This document shows positions 12,132 to 23,800 of a stretch of 64,000 bases of DNA, one piece after another. The notes below the pieces were generated by a model that ran no database searches, was not told the DNA's origin, and saw only the letters and a list, made by a program, of their open reading frames with translations. This DNA comes from Sodiomyces alkalinus F11 (Eukaryota; Ascomycota; Sordariomycetes; Glomerellales; Plectosphaerellaceae), in the NCBI RefSeq assembly GCF_003711515.1, contig NW_021167081.1, positions 3,528,483 to 3,592,482 on the forward strand, in the 5' to 3' direction. The position numbers were made by a program, and so were the translations under genes. Position 1 is the stretch's first letter. Each line of letters begins with the position of its first letter.

Positions 12132-12870
12132 TCTACAGGACTCGTAGGGAACTACTACTACTATACTTTCTGTAGTGAAAATTCTATAGATATCTACCTT
12201 AATTACCGAGGTTAAGGTGCTCGAGGAAATCCGTGCCTATTAGGCCCTATTCATATTTTCAGTGTAACTGCATTTTTTATGCATTCCTCTATTATCCCCC
12301 TATTATGCAGATACCACGCTAAGCAGGGGCCTATTAGCTCGTAGATTTCACTAAGTTAGTGGGATTTCGTATAGGAGAGCTTTGTAAAGCAAAACACGCT
12401 ACTAACTAAGTGACTTTTTTTACTAAAATAGGGTTTACCTAGCCACGCGCGCTGCTATAGTTGTAATAAGGCTAACGATAGTATCGCCGCTTAAATAACG
12501 ATACTATCACTATATAAGAGAACTATTAGGTATATTACTAAGTAACGCTTCTATAATATCCTCTATACTAATAAAACCTAGGGCCGCGATATCGATATAC
12601 GTAGTAGTCTTCACGATATTCTATACTAGTAAAAAGTGGTGTCTTTTTATATACGAAAAACCCGACCCGGTATCGCGGATCGGCTTAATATTTCCCCGAT
12701 ATGCCTCCCTTATTTCTGCATAAAAAGATACATCGAGGCTAAGCGACAGCGTCAAAATAGCGTCTTAGCGGCGTTCTTACTTTCACAAAAATGGTGGCGA
12801 GATTTCACTAACTAGGTAAAATTATCGAACGAGGCCTTATATAACCGTAAAAACTACCGTCTATTCAACA
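12132..12870 (+). repeat. LTR family X, copy split by about 0.6 kb of foreign sequence
   Basis: The two ends match the X repeat at 40638-41054: a GATATCTACC-type block in the left half and CTATTCAACA at 12861-12870. In between, at about 12239-12832, lies unrelated sequence. X repeats begin TGTT and end AACA/GACA, which suits a short copia-type LTR, but the left boundary here is degraded. Confidence 0.65.
12239..12832. other. Unclassified insertion inside LTR X
   Basis: About 0.6 kb with more CA/TG than its surroundings. It includes two related blocks, GATTTCACTAAGTTAGTG near 12344 and GATTTCACTAACTAGG near 12800. No terminal inverted repeats or clear target duplication were seen, and the element type is unknown. 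Confidence 0.45.
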
Positions 12871-13086
12871 GAGTGTATATGTCAAGATGTCATTCGCTAT
12901 ATTATAGACCGACTAGCCATAGGCCTTCGACTAGGACGTCCAGGCACCCCGGCGAGTCCCTTGAATTTTCGGTATTCTTGTTATCGACCACTGCCATTCA
13001 GTCTTTGGCTTGCATTGGGTTATCCTATGTTTCGTGACACTTGTCCAATTGTTCCGTGCTATAAAGTGGGGAGTTGCTAGTTTACA

Positions 13087-14439
13087 CTAATCGCGAGACA
13101 TTTCCGACGAAAACATGTCGTCGGTGTTCCGTTTGGAACAATCCATGTTTTCGTGTTTATTAGCGTATCGTTTCCTACCGCCGTTGTTTGCTCTGAGCTT
13201 CTCGGGAAACAGCTCCGTGACCTTTTTGCCTGCGACGCCCTTTATCGCGAACTCGAAATTGTCCGCCTCCTGATTTGCCATACCTCGTATCCTTACGGAC
13301 TCTGCGGTTGTCGTTGAGTTGCCAACCCCACTCTCACCACCTAATGAAATTGTCCGTTGCGAGAGTCTCGTGTGGGCTGCCATATCCGGCTTATCCGTGG
13401 CTTTTCCTCCGCTGGAGGTGACTTTGGCCGGGAAGAGTTCCTTTGAAGCGTTGCTCTTCACCAACTGCTGGCTCGGCACAGAAGCAATGGCTCTACCGAC
13501 AGTCCTCATGTTCCTATCCCTCACGTCCGCCATCTTTGCATTTCTTGTTCGTGACTGCTGAGGTGATGCCGATCTGTTTCGTCCCGGTTGTGAAAGTCTG
13601 AAAGACTGGCGATTCGGGAATAATTCCCTGTCCTCATTTCGACACGAATCAGCGCGGCCTGGTCTGATATCGAAGTCATATTCCTGTGGCCTCCCTCCGT
13701 TTTGGTTCCGGCCTGCACCATAGGCGTGTGTTTCTTTGTCATCATAAAGATCGGAATTGAATGTTTCGATATCCTCCACATGTCTCGAGGGAGTCCTCTT
13801 GACGTTTCTCCGATGGGAGTTTCCACTTCCACGGTCACGGTATTTTATCCTATCGCGCCTGATCCTCCCTGCGTGGTCTTGGTCTGGATGGAACAGGTAA
13901 TAGCGGCTTCGGGCAGAGGCTCCTGGCCTCTTTTTATCGCTTGTAAGCGCGAAACGGATGTGTATTTGAACGTTGGGCTTGGAGGACATGGCCTTCGCCG
14001 GAATGGTCTCGAAGGCAGCTAGTTTCTCCATGTCAGGCGAAGCCTCACTCAAAGACAGAAACGCATCTCGCGCCTCGTGCTTGGATGGAAACACGAGATT
14101 GGCGCTTGAATCGTCGATCCATTCAATCCTGGACACTGGGCCGCAGTGTTCTTTCACGAACGTTATGACGTCGTCGGAAGATAGAGTGTCGACACCGCGT
14201 ATATGAATTTTGTTTGAGGCAGGAACCGCGTCTTGATCACATTCTTGATCCTCCAATGGAGGTGCTTGTCCGATGGCGGCCTGGACAGAATGGTTAGTTA
14301 GTAAACTAGAGACAAGGAATCTGAGAAGATGTGGAAAACGCAAGTCACGAACCCTGTCAGCGGCGGAAAGCATGTGAAGCGAGCTGCTATCCGGTGCATC
14401 AGTCATGCCTACATCATAATCCATTTCGCTCTGCATCAT
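13087..14439 (-). CDS. NCBP3-like nuclear cap-binding protein subunit 3 homologue, 450 aa
   Basis: Single-exon gene on the minus strand with normal CA/TG content. Residues 76-133 form the divergent RRM-like fold of the NCBP3 family (Pfam NCBP3, formerly DUF2414): IHIRGVDTLSSDDV, then the diagnostic IEWIDDSSANLVF with the W-[IL]-DD signature at 107-110. Residues 159-184 carry the second family block (IHIRFALTSDKK, then ARSRYYLFH). The remaining 260 residues are Arg/Ser/Asn-rich and probably disordered, with three ELFP motifs at 272, 334 and 409. NCBP3 binds the mRNA cap complex and supports poly(A) RNA export in animals; the role in fungi is inferred. Start: two adjacent ATGs at 14434-14439, with an in-frame stop at 14476-14478 upstream. 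Flanked on both sides by dead repeats. Confidence 0.85.
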   Translation of the reverse strand: MMQSEMDYDVGMTDAPDSSSLHMLSAADRVRDLRFPHLLRFLVSSLLTNHSVQAAIGQAPPLEDQECDQDAVPASNKIHIRGVDTLSSDDVITFVKEHCGPVSRIEWIDDSSANLVFPSKHEARDAFLSLSEASPDMEKLAAFETIPAKAMSSKPNVQIHIRFALTSDKKRPGASARSRYYLFHPDQDHAGRIRRDRIKYRDRGSGNSHRRNVKRTPSRHVEDIETFNSDLYDDKETHAYGAGRNQNGGRPQEYDFDIRPGRADSCRNEDRELFPNRQSFRLSQPGRNRSASPQQSRTRNAKMADVRDRNMRTVGRAIASVPSQQLVKSNASKELFPAKVTSSGGKATDKPDMAAHTRLSQRTISLGGESGVGNSTTTAESVRIRGMANQEADNFEFAIKGVAGKKVTELFPEKLRANNGGRKRYANKHENMDCSKRNTDDMFSSEMSRD

Positions 14440-14740
14440 GTGTGAACGCTGATCTTCAGGCTGACTAGGAGAAGATTATGAAGTCTCATGTGAAAGAAGA
14501 ATACTGTCGATATAGCTGTTATTGTGCGACCTAGCTTTGTTGACCGGAGCTAGTCTCGTAGACGGTGTTGAACAGACCGTAGTCTTTGGGAATCAATGCG
14601 GAGACAGACCTCACGTTTCAATATCGAAACCTTAAACGTGATATTTCAGTGGGGCCATGACTCCACTGCTAAGCTGCATAGATATCATACCCATGTATAT
14701 ATACACCTCTTCCACCAAAAAATAGTCCAAGGATCAAGTA
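14440..14740 (-). promoter_or_regulatory. Upstream region of the NCBP3-like gene
   Basis: The only non-repeat DNA upstream of the gene, about 300 bp before RIP-type sequence starts near 14740. It contains a TATATATA run near 14696-14703, about 260 bp from the ATG. No defined promoter motif can be claimed. Any promoter must either lie here or extend into mutated repeat DNA. Confidence 0.4.
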
Positions 14741-15900
14741 GCGCGCAATATAAGTGAAATCGATAAACTACTAAGATAACGATTATAACTCCCGCCTCCC
14801 GCCCGGGATACTATTATAGAGGCGCTATAACGCCGGCGTTATAGAGGAACTAGAAAACGCGATAGACGGTATTACGTGTTATAGGGTATTAGACCTTACT
14901 CTTATAATAGGTTATATTAAGGAGGTTATTACGTATAATTATAGGGACATACTATATATAGCCGGCGACCTCCGGTCCTTAGTAAGGGCTACTGATATGC
15001 CCTGTCTAGGTATATATCTGGCTAGCTAATACTATCGGACCTAAGGCTTTTAGGGTTCGGAATAGCGACTTTTAGGTATAGAAAATAGGGTATAATAAAG
15101 ATATCTTCTACTAATCTAAAGGCGGGCTTACCGGGAATATATCCTCGGCGAGCCCCGGACTATCTATTTCTTTATACGACCGGTTTATTCTTAGTCTTCA
15201 GGGCTATACGTATATTTAGGGAACCCGGTCTAGGCCCTAAATATACGTTTGGGTTCCGGCTAGCGGGTATTATACGTGCGTATAGTGCCTGGCGCGCGAG
15301 GATTATTCGTGCGTATAGTCCTACGCTATTCCGGTATTTTATATACCCCGGGCGAAAAGAGTCCTGTGTCCTATAGGCGTCCTAGGGAGCCGTTAGGCGA
15401 TAAGGTATACGATATATACGCGGCTAGCGTGTTAGGCGTGCTACACAGAGTAATCGTTATTTACGACCTATATGAATAGACGGCGTTTATAATAAAAGGG
15501 AATAGGGGATAGAATATATTATACGCTAGCTACGCTATCTACTAACTCTTCGCGCTATATTCGTGGCTATATAATACTATCACGCCTTACACGACCGTAA
15601 ACGCTAAAGGAGACTAAAATAAACGACGGAGGAGAGAGAGAGAAAAATAAAAATAATAAAAATAACTATCTAAGTCTCTTTTTACGATAGTGTATATATA
15701 TACTATCTTTTCCTCTATATATACCTATTCTATTATAGGCTAAACGCTAACTATACTAACTAAGATATAAGTAATCTAACCTAAATACTAGAACCTATTA
15801 TACTAACTATACACTTATTCTCCTTTACTATATATACGCTTTATCGTTTTATACGCTTATATACTAAACGCTAAATATAAACCGCGAGAACTAAATAAAC
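14741..15900. other. RIP-mutated DNA with a perfect hairpin
   Basis: Strong RIP signature. A 67-codon open frame on + at 15276-15479 has no recognisable product. A GA-rich stretch near 15640 precedes AT-rich sequence. No element boundaries were found. Confidence 0.55.
15208..15248. repeat. Perfect 14-bp inverted repeat with 13-nt loop
   Basis: ACGTATATTTAGGG at 15208-15221 and its exact reverse complement CCCTAAATATACGT at 15235-15248. Perfect arms inside RIP-mutated DNA suggest either a young structure or symmetrical mutation. Confidence 0.8.
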
Positions 15901-17560
15901 TCCCTCGTATATTATCCTGGAATACCGGGGCCTTAAACCTCTTTTTTTACGGTAACTCCTTATTATCGTCTAGGAAGCCTTAGTTCTCCTTATCGTATTT
16001 AAGGATATTCTTAATATCGCTAGAGCCTAGCTTTACCGCGCGCCTGTTAATCTTATCGTGGTCGATATCGCATAAGGAAATAAGCCCCTTATTACCCGGC
16101 TAGTCGTAATACTAGGCGAGGACGCTTATATAGATTATTAAGTCCTACGCACGCGTCTAGTACGTGGTAAAATAGTCGGCTATAATAGCGCGTTTATCGG
16201 TGTCGATAATACTATTAGGGTTAAGTCTAGTAATCTACGTATAGTCCTCTATACGCTAAACGCCGAGAAGGAATAGTAGGCCGATAGCGTTCTAGGTCTT
16301 ACTAGGTACAATTTAAGCGGCGACGATTTTTTTCACTTACCCGGCGACCGGGATTAGTAAAACTATACCCTAACCGCGCTATATAAACGTGGCTAACCTC
16401 TATTTATTATATACAAACTCTTCGGATATACACGCGGCGCCTAAGGTAAATAGACTTTTAGTAAGGTGCTTATATCCTATTATCTAAACTAATTCCTTAC
16501 CCGGGCGTGCTAGGAAGCCCTTAGGTAATAGTAGGGCGGTATACCCTTAGTACGCGTGTTTAGTGCCGGCGGACGGGGTGCTTAAGGGGCCTACGGGCGT
16601 AGTAAGGGGCGGGGCGGTAATAGTGGACGCGTTTAAGGCTAGGGTTATATTTCCGATATATAGTTAAGCGAGTATATCGGCGGCTTATTAGATACTAGAG
16701 GTTACCTTCTACGCGGAGGCTTAGAGATACTACGTAACCGATATTAGGCGCGTCTTAATTAGGCTATCGTAGTTACTCGTCTATATAAGAAATATAGCCT
16801 TATCTACCTAACCCGTATAACGGGCCTTTATAGCGCCCGCTAGGCTAAAAGCTAAGTAGCTAGCGTATTTACCTCTTATAGAATACGGGCTAGTACTAAC
16901 TTATCTATTATAGGGATAGCGGTAGGTATAATAGGCGTGTTTATATTCGGGGCGCTTACGCCCGAACGAATAGGGAAGCTAAGGGGGGCGCTAATAATAC
17001 GTTGGTTCTACGGGGTAACGGGGTTATTAGGGCGTGATACAGATAGTGGATCGGGAAGGAAGCGGCTATCCGGTCCCTAGGGCGCGTTATATCGGGGTAT
17101 ACTAGCGAGGTATTACTTAAATATCTCGGAGGGCCTAGACTAGCTTTACACGTCTAGATTATAATCTAGTAGAAATTAGGGCTACGGGTAAACGAGTATA
17201 AATGCCTTAGCGTTATCTATACTAACTATATAGTTCGCTTTATTAGTAGGGGTAAATACTATTCGATATAGGGTATAAATAATAGGGTTATTATACTCTA
17301 ATAAGGTAGCGCGGCTACGGTAGTCTATAATAATTTCTTTATTATCCCTATAGTAGACTCGGAATACGGCCCCGGATATTAAAAGCTTAGTAATAAGGAG
17401 ACTCTTATCTCCGAATAGTGTGATAGTACAGACGTAACCCTTAAATAGTAGACCCTCGCCGGTCCTGCCCCGCTAAAAGTATTTAGAAAAATAGTACTCG
17501 AATATAATATCCTTTAAGCGGTTAACGGCTAATAGGTATTCTACTATAAATTACCGGGCT
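15900..17560 (-). pseudogene. Long relic frame downstream of gypsy E, family not recognised
   Basis: On the minus strand a frame interrupted only by TAG/TAA can be followed from about 17540. It reads RLKDIIFEYYFSKYF, then GYVCTITLFGDKSLLITKLL. A long stretch (about 16250-15950) reads NPNSIIDTDKRAIIADYF and SLCDIDHDKINRRAVKLG. Continuity of one frame over the whole span was not proven. It follows the integrase of the minus-strand gypsy E in the same direction, so it may be an extra gene of that element or part of a separate one. Confidence 0.4.
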
Positions 17561-17960
17561 ATAAATATAATAGAGAACAAGAATATATAAGGAGGTGTAT
17601 ATATTTAATATAACGAAATAATAACTAGGGGAGGTAGCTTATATCCTTATATAAGTTATAATAGTGAATATATTAGGTAGGACTAGAGATTATAATACTT
17701 ACGAAGCTTATTATAGTGGTGAAGAGTAGGAGAATATAGGAGAGGTTATGCCTAGTAGGAAAACTTTATAGCCGTGCTAGGGGTATAGCTAATTTAGCGG
17801 AGCGGCGTAGAGTTGTTTATTATTCTGTGTTATTTTAGGTACGTATACCTTCCCTTTAAATATAAGACGATAGCGTTTATGCTTTCCCTTATACTTTCCT
17901 CGCTATATATGAATAGTATTCGGTTACTATAGGTGATTCAAGCGGTGATTTTAGTAAGTT
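17561..17960. other. Probable end region of gypsy E, no LTR pair found
   Basis: AT-rich, RIP-mutated spacer between the integrase relic and the unknown frame. It resembles 23560-23830 in general layout but not enough to call an LTR. Confidence 0.4.
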
Positions 17961-20900
17961 ACGCGGCTACGCGGCTATATTAGCGGTCGTTAAAGGCTCT
18001 TTGCCTTAAGTGTTCTTTAATACTCTAAGTCCTTCGACGTCTCCTAGCTTAAGCGCTTTATTCGCCTTTACTCCCTTTATCGCTACTCGTAGTGTCTTTA
18101 AGGCTCTTTATTGTTCCTTAAAGGCTTTAACTATTTTCGGTACGTCTATAGCTTCCTTTAGTATCTAAACGTTATACTAACTTAGCTATTCTTTGTATTA
18201 AATTAGGTACTCGGTGCGCGGCTTACCACGACCTTTCTTAGTGACTCTTTTATTAAGGATAGCGTTAATTTTATGATACTTATATAAATCGTGCTACTCG
18301 TGCTTATTCTTATCGGGGTTATTAGGATAAATAGGCCCTTTATAGGCTATTCAGCCGGGGAATAAGTCTATACCCAGTTCCTTCGCCGGTTATAGATACG
18401 TAATACTAATAACGGGATAGATATTAAGCGTGGCGGGTAGGTCTAATAGGTATACTAATAGCAAGACTTATTCCTTAACCTTAAATAGTCCTATTCGTTA
18501 CTAACCGAGCTTTATTAAGGGTTTACTAAGTAGTAAATAGCTATACCCGAGCTTAATAAAGATAAAGTCCCCAGGAGTAAACCGAATACTATAATGCTTG
18601 TTATTATATAGCCTTTTTATATATATCTAGGCTAAGGCGATAGATAGCTTAGCGTCTTCCTAGAATAGCTCTTAAGCAAATTACGGGTTTATATTACCGA
18701 TTATACTAAGGGGACTATTTATCCGCATGCTATATAGTAGTTTATTTAGTAAATAGCCTAAGACTTCGCTAAATGCGTTATTTAGATTAAGCTATAACGC
18801 GATAATACCCTTTATCTATAGTGCGTTTAGATATATAGCGAGGAATATACGGATAGTAATTCCGATTATCTGATTCTTCTATTTAGATAGTCTATTAGTC
18901 TACGGGTATTATACTATCGAGAACCTAAGTAATATACCCGCCACCTTTTAAAACGCTATCTAAAAGGCGGATAAAAACTTAGTGTTATAATCTAAAATAA
19001 TCCCTCGGGGGCTACCCTAGTTACCGAGTTAGAGGAATTAATAGAGGACGTAAGCCGAGTCCTCTATAGTATAGGAGCTATGCCCCAGAATAAGGAGGGT
19101 GCCTTTCGTAAATTTATCCGTTATTATAAGGAGGGAGTTAAATAGGGGAAGGCCCTCCTTTTACTAAGGAGAGCTAGCTAAGGATACCTCGGGTAAGCCG
19201 ATAATAAAATCTATAACGATAGTGTAGAACGGAATAGGGGGAGTTATAATTAGTTATATCTTACCAAGTAGGCGCTAACGATTAGTCTAGTTAATAGCGC
19301 ACTTTATATAGTTAGCGATATAGGTCTTAATTTCCTTACGGAGCTTAGGAATAACGAATCGGCTAATTAGCTTATATTAGGTTTTTTTAACGCCGAAGTG
19401 GTAGTATTTATCGTAAGCGGCCTAAATAAACTCTTTATATAGGGAGAATAGGATATAAAGCCGACGCTTCCCGCGTTATTCTAGATAGTACAGGAGACCG
19501 TTTTCTAACTTAAAAGGAATCTTAACTAGCGAATTATAGTTCTATAGCTAGGTAAGGATAAGTCCTTATTTGGTATTATTGGTATAACTATCGCTGATTC
19601 TTTATCGTAGATCGGCGTTTATTTTAAGCTCGGAGAAGTGATAAATAGCCTAATCGCGCTAAATCCGTTCTAGTTCCTTATCGTCTTCCGCTTCCGGAGG
19701 GTCTATTATAGGTAGCCGTGATAGGGCGTTAGCTATAACGTTTATTTTCCTAGCAATATACTAATAATCTAACTAAAACTGGCTAAGGAACTCCGAGGAA
19801 AGGATCAGCGTTATATTTAACCTGGTTTTATCTATACTAGATAGCGTGGTGGATTTTATAATACCGATAATAGCGGTATAGTCTATAAGGACGATAGTCG
19901 GATTACGATAAGCGGACTAAATAATAGTTCGGGTCTTACGAATAGCCTATACTAGGTAGGCGACCTTTAGTTTAGTCGGCTAGTACTTCTACTTAGCTAT
20001 ATTAAGACCTTTACTAATATAGAGTATTAGACGAATAAGTGTCTTACTAATAGTGCTTTTAGCGAGCTATTTAGTTTTATTATTAAGTTAGAATAGTATA
20101 GCAGAGACCCTGTACTTCTTAAAAGCGTTTAGCTGGATAAAGAGGATTTTCCTTAGGTTATAGTGGAAAAGGTAGATATTTAAAGTAAGTATATCCGTGA
20201 TATCCTTAAATAACGCTATTTCTTCGGCTATAACCTTAAATACCGTTTATTTAGTATAGGCCTTATATACTTAGCCCTAGTCCTTTCCGAGCTAATAAGC
20301 TTCCGCGAGTAGGGTAATCTTCCGTTATTAAAGGGAGGCGATTCGGTAGGCGAACCTCGGGATAAGGTACTATAGCTACCCAGTTATATTAATCTATTAC
20401 TTAAGCGATTAGAGCGATAATAGCGGACGGATTCTTTATATGGTATCAGTATATTCCTTCGTATTAAAGAGGCCTAAAGTATCGACCTTAAATTCTAAAA
20501 GCTATACTAATAGGTATCTAATAAAGGATTTACCCGGGGAGATAGAGATCTGCTTCCGGCTAAATAACGATAGTACGGCCTCTAAGTGCTAGGCGTATTC
20601 CTCCTTAGTATCTAAGGCTCTAACGATATCGTTAATAAAGGCGGCGGCGAACTTCTTATACGGTCGGAGTAGCTTATTTATATAGCGCTGGATATAAGCT
20701 AGCAAATTACGGAAGCCTATAAGCACGACGTTCGAACGCTCTTATCCTTAATATAAGATAATAGTAAACCTTTTACGGTACGGCTTATATACCGGGAACT
20801 AGTAGAAGAAGGCTTAAGTGTCGATAACGGAGATAAGCTCCTTTCCCCGGAGGCGCTGGATTACCTTATCCTATAACGGTATCGGGTATACGTCGGGAAT

Positions 20901-21430
20901 AGTGACTTTATTTAGGGCATAGAGATTAACTATTATTTGGCCTTTACGCTTCCCGTTCACGGTTCGGAATATAATAAATATTAAGGCCCTAAATAGTATA
21001 GGCTAAGTCGGTTATTCTATTTATCCTTACTTATAAAGTTTATTAAGGGTTTTATCTAGAAATCGCTAGTCGTCACGGCTAAGGGGATATAGCTTCTGGC
21101 TAATCTTCTAATTATACTATCCGTCGACTAAAAGGACCTTTATATACTCCTCGGGAGGTATATTAATAACGCCTTAGTCGGTCTAAACCTATAGATACTT
21201 CTCGACAATCTTACTAAACCGGTATCGGAACCGGTTATTATAGCGGTAGATTATTACCCCCTTTTTAGTAATCTTTATAGGGGCGTTTAGGCTTTTAGCG
21301 ATACCTAGCTTACTTTTAGGAGTAATATACCCACGGAAGATATCTCCTTCGGTCTTATTAGGCGGTTTTTCCTTTATACGCTTAAGTAGGATATCTCGCG
21401 CGTCGTCGCGGTCGGTATACTAATAACTAT
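17960..21430 (-). mobile_element. Ty3/gypsy family E, minus-strand piece: RT-RNase H-IN
   Basis: Minus-strand frames give reverse transcriptase at about 21350-20300 (INIPPEEYIKVLLVDG; INLYALNKVTIPDVYPIPL; AAFINDIV), RNase H to about 19720, and integrase at about 19480-18250. The integrase part reads FYY-to-LTRGILS in one frame and IDYIIGLPEVSLA in the coding frame, then SIV-x-YP-x-TNRLSK-x-KNQ. It is the same family as the + strand piece at 21430-23300. It differs from the two chromoviruses, with no chromodomain found. The 5' part (gag, protease) is missing where it meets its inverted partner. All domains carry RIP-type stops. Confidence 0.8.
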
Positions 21431-23300
21431 CTACCTAGGCCGTCCGAAAGACCTGGACTATTATTTAGTCCGCCCGCCGGAATCCGACTATTATTCTAAT
21501 AGACTACGCGGCTATTATAGAAATTATAAAGTCTATAGCGCTAGCTAGTACCGATAAGACCCGGTTAAATATAAAGCTTATCCTCTCTTCCGAATTCCTT
21601 AGCTAGTTTCAGCTAAACTACCGCTATATTCCTAGTAAGACGAATATAGCGGCCGACGCCCATTTATAGCTCTATATTACTAACACGGTAAAAAAGAGAA
21701 AAGGAGAACTTAAAAGGATTTAGTGCAATTAGGCCGTCAATTATTTTAGCGAGAAATAAAAGGATCCGGATATACGATAAAGGATCTGCGAAGGTTATAT
21801 TAAAGACTCAGCGTAAGGCCTTATACTTACCTACGTTAAAGATTATACCTCCCGGATTAAGATCTTCTTTAAGTTAGATAATAGTCTGCTATACTATATA
21901 GAATAAAATAGTAAACGCTATCTTTATATCCCCTTCGCCCTATAATAAGTGTTTATCCACACCGCCTATAATAAACGCTATTACTTTAGCATTAAACGTA
22001 CTTAGTATAGTCTTATTAGCCGATTCGCTAGTCCTAATTTACATAAGGAGGTAAAGTCTTATATCACTAACTACTAGGTCTACGCTATTAACTAGATAAA
22101 CCGCTAACGCCCCCTTAGCGAAATATAGCTTATCGTAAGGCTACTAATGCTGTTTTATACTATTATTATAGACTTTATTATTAGTCTACCCGAGGTTTCC
22201 TTAGCCGGTTCTCCCTAATAGAAGGATGGCTTCCCTTTATTTAATTCGCTTCTAACTATTACCGATGAATTTACTAAGGCTACCTTACGTATTCTGGGCT
22301 ATAATACGTATACCGCCTGGGATTAGGCTTTATCCTTACTTTAAGCCTTCTAGCTCGGGAACTAAGGGATTCCTCGATCTATTATTTTCGACTAGGACCA
22401 TAAGTTCCTCTCCGACTTCTACATAACGTTATAGAAGACTATTAGTATAACCTTTAGATTCTCTATAGTATAGTATCCCTAAATAGATAGCCTATCTAAG
22501 TAAAAGAACTAAATAGTAGAGATATTTATTCGTATATTCCTTGCCCAGCACTCTAAGGCCCTATAGGCGAAAGTTATCGTATCGTTATAGTTTAATCTTA
22601 ATAGTACTTTCTATCAGATACTCGGATATGCTCCGAATAAGATACTATACGGTATAAGAACTAACGGCCCCCTTAACCTCCTCGGGGAAGCTAGCCCGTA
22701 GTTCTTACGCTAGATACTCTAGGAAGACGCTAAGCTCGCTATCATTATAGTATAGGGGTATATAAAGCGGCTATACGATAAGAAATACCGTAATATACGG
22801 TTCGCCCCCAGCGACCTAGTCTATATCCGACTCGGCTAGGGATATAACCTGCCTAGTAAGCTATCTACTAAGATCAGTTGGTAACGGATAGGCACTTTTA
22901 AGGCCTTAGAGTAGGTAACGCCGCTAGTATACCGCCTTAACTTACCTAGTATAAATAATATCTATGTAGTTATTAGTATCGCTAATTACTACTGGCTAAA
23001 GGCCTATATAAGGACCTATTCCCCGGATAGGATACCGAGATAGGCCTGGTTAATATAGACTATTAGGGCGATAACCGATAACATAACCCGTAAAAGTACT
23101 ATAAAATTAAGACGATCCTGGATAAATGGACGACACGTAAAGGGTAAGGTTAGCTATAAACCGAGTACGTAATATAATAGAAATAATTACTAGCTTACTA
23201 GAATATTTAGATACTAGAAGAAGCTATAGAGGCTTAAGAGCTAATCGACCCCTTTAAGGAGAGATAAAAGATCTTAGATAATCTAAGGATATTATTTAAG
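21430..23300 (+). mobile_element. Ty3/gypsy family E, plus-strand piece: RNase H end and integrase
   Basis: The + frame begins with the end of RNase H at about 21600-21665 (YIPSKTNIAADAH, family pattern for the ADALSR end). Integrase follows: a H-rich zinc region near 21960-22150, DFIISLPE near 22171, VTDEFTKATLRI near 22257, D-x-DHKFLSDF near 22390-22420, and SKRTK near 22500 for the conserved SERTNQ. The C-terminal part reads DLVYIRLGQGYNLPSKLS. Homologous to the minus-strand piece at 17960-19700, to which it is joined head to head. Confidence 0.82.
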
Positions 23301-23800
23301 AAAACAGAAGCCCCTAAGGTGCTTTAACTAGGGGATATTAAAGGACTACGGGATAAGCGGTGGAACTAAAGGACTACTAAGGCGTTATAAAGCGCCCCGG
23401 TACTATAATATAAGATAGACGTTATTACCGCCCTAGGTAACGCTTACGAACCCAAGGGAGTAGCAGGTATAGAACGACTATTACCTATATATACCTTTTA
23501 CCGGCCGCCGTAATAACCACGGTTACCACGACGCTTTACTAGGTACTAGAAAATATAACGTCGCGCCTATAATACTCTAGGTCCGCCTCCCTCCTTCTCC
23601 TATATACTATTACTATAATTGCTTATATCGCTACTATAAGTCCCCTTTATTTTCCTATACTTTCCTCGTAATATTGTTATCTTAGAATATTTCCATATCA
23701 CCCACTTAACTCACTACCCCTAGCTCCCTTTATACCTTAATATATATATTCCCTGTCTTTTCCTATTAAGGCTATCTCTCTATAACCGCTCCCCGCGATA
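23301..23800. other. Probable 3' end of gypsy E piece, non-coding
   Basis: RIP-mutated, pyrimidine-rich (CTCC/CTAT) DNA between the integrase and the next relic frame. It may contain a degraded LTR; no second copy was recognised. Confidence 0.4.

Noticed and set aside
13319..14206. Open frames on + at 13319-13561, 13702-14022, 13973-14206 and on - at 13521-13838
   Set aside because: All overlap the NCBP3-like gene in other frames and have no family resemblance; they are shadows of that coding sequence.
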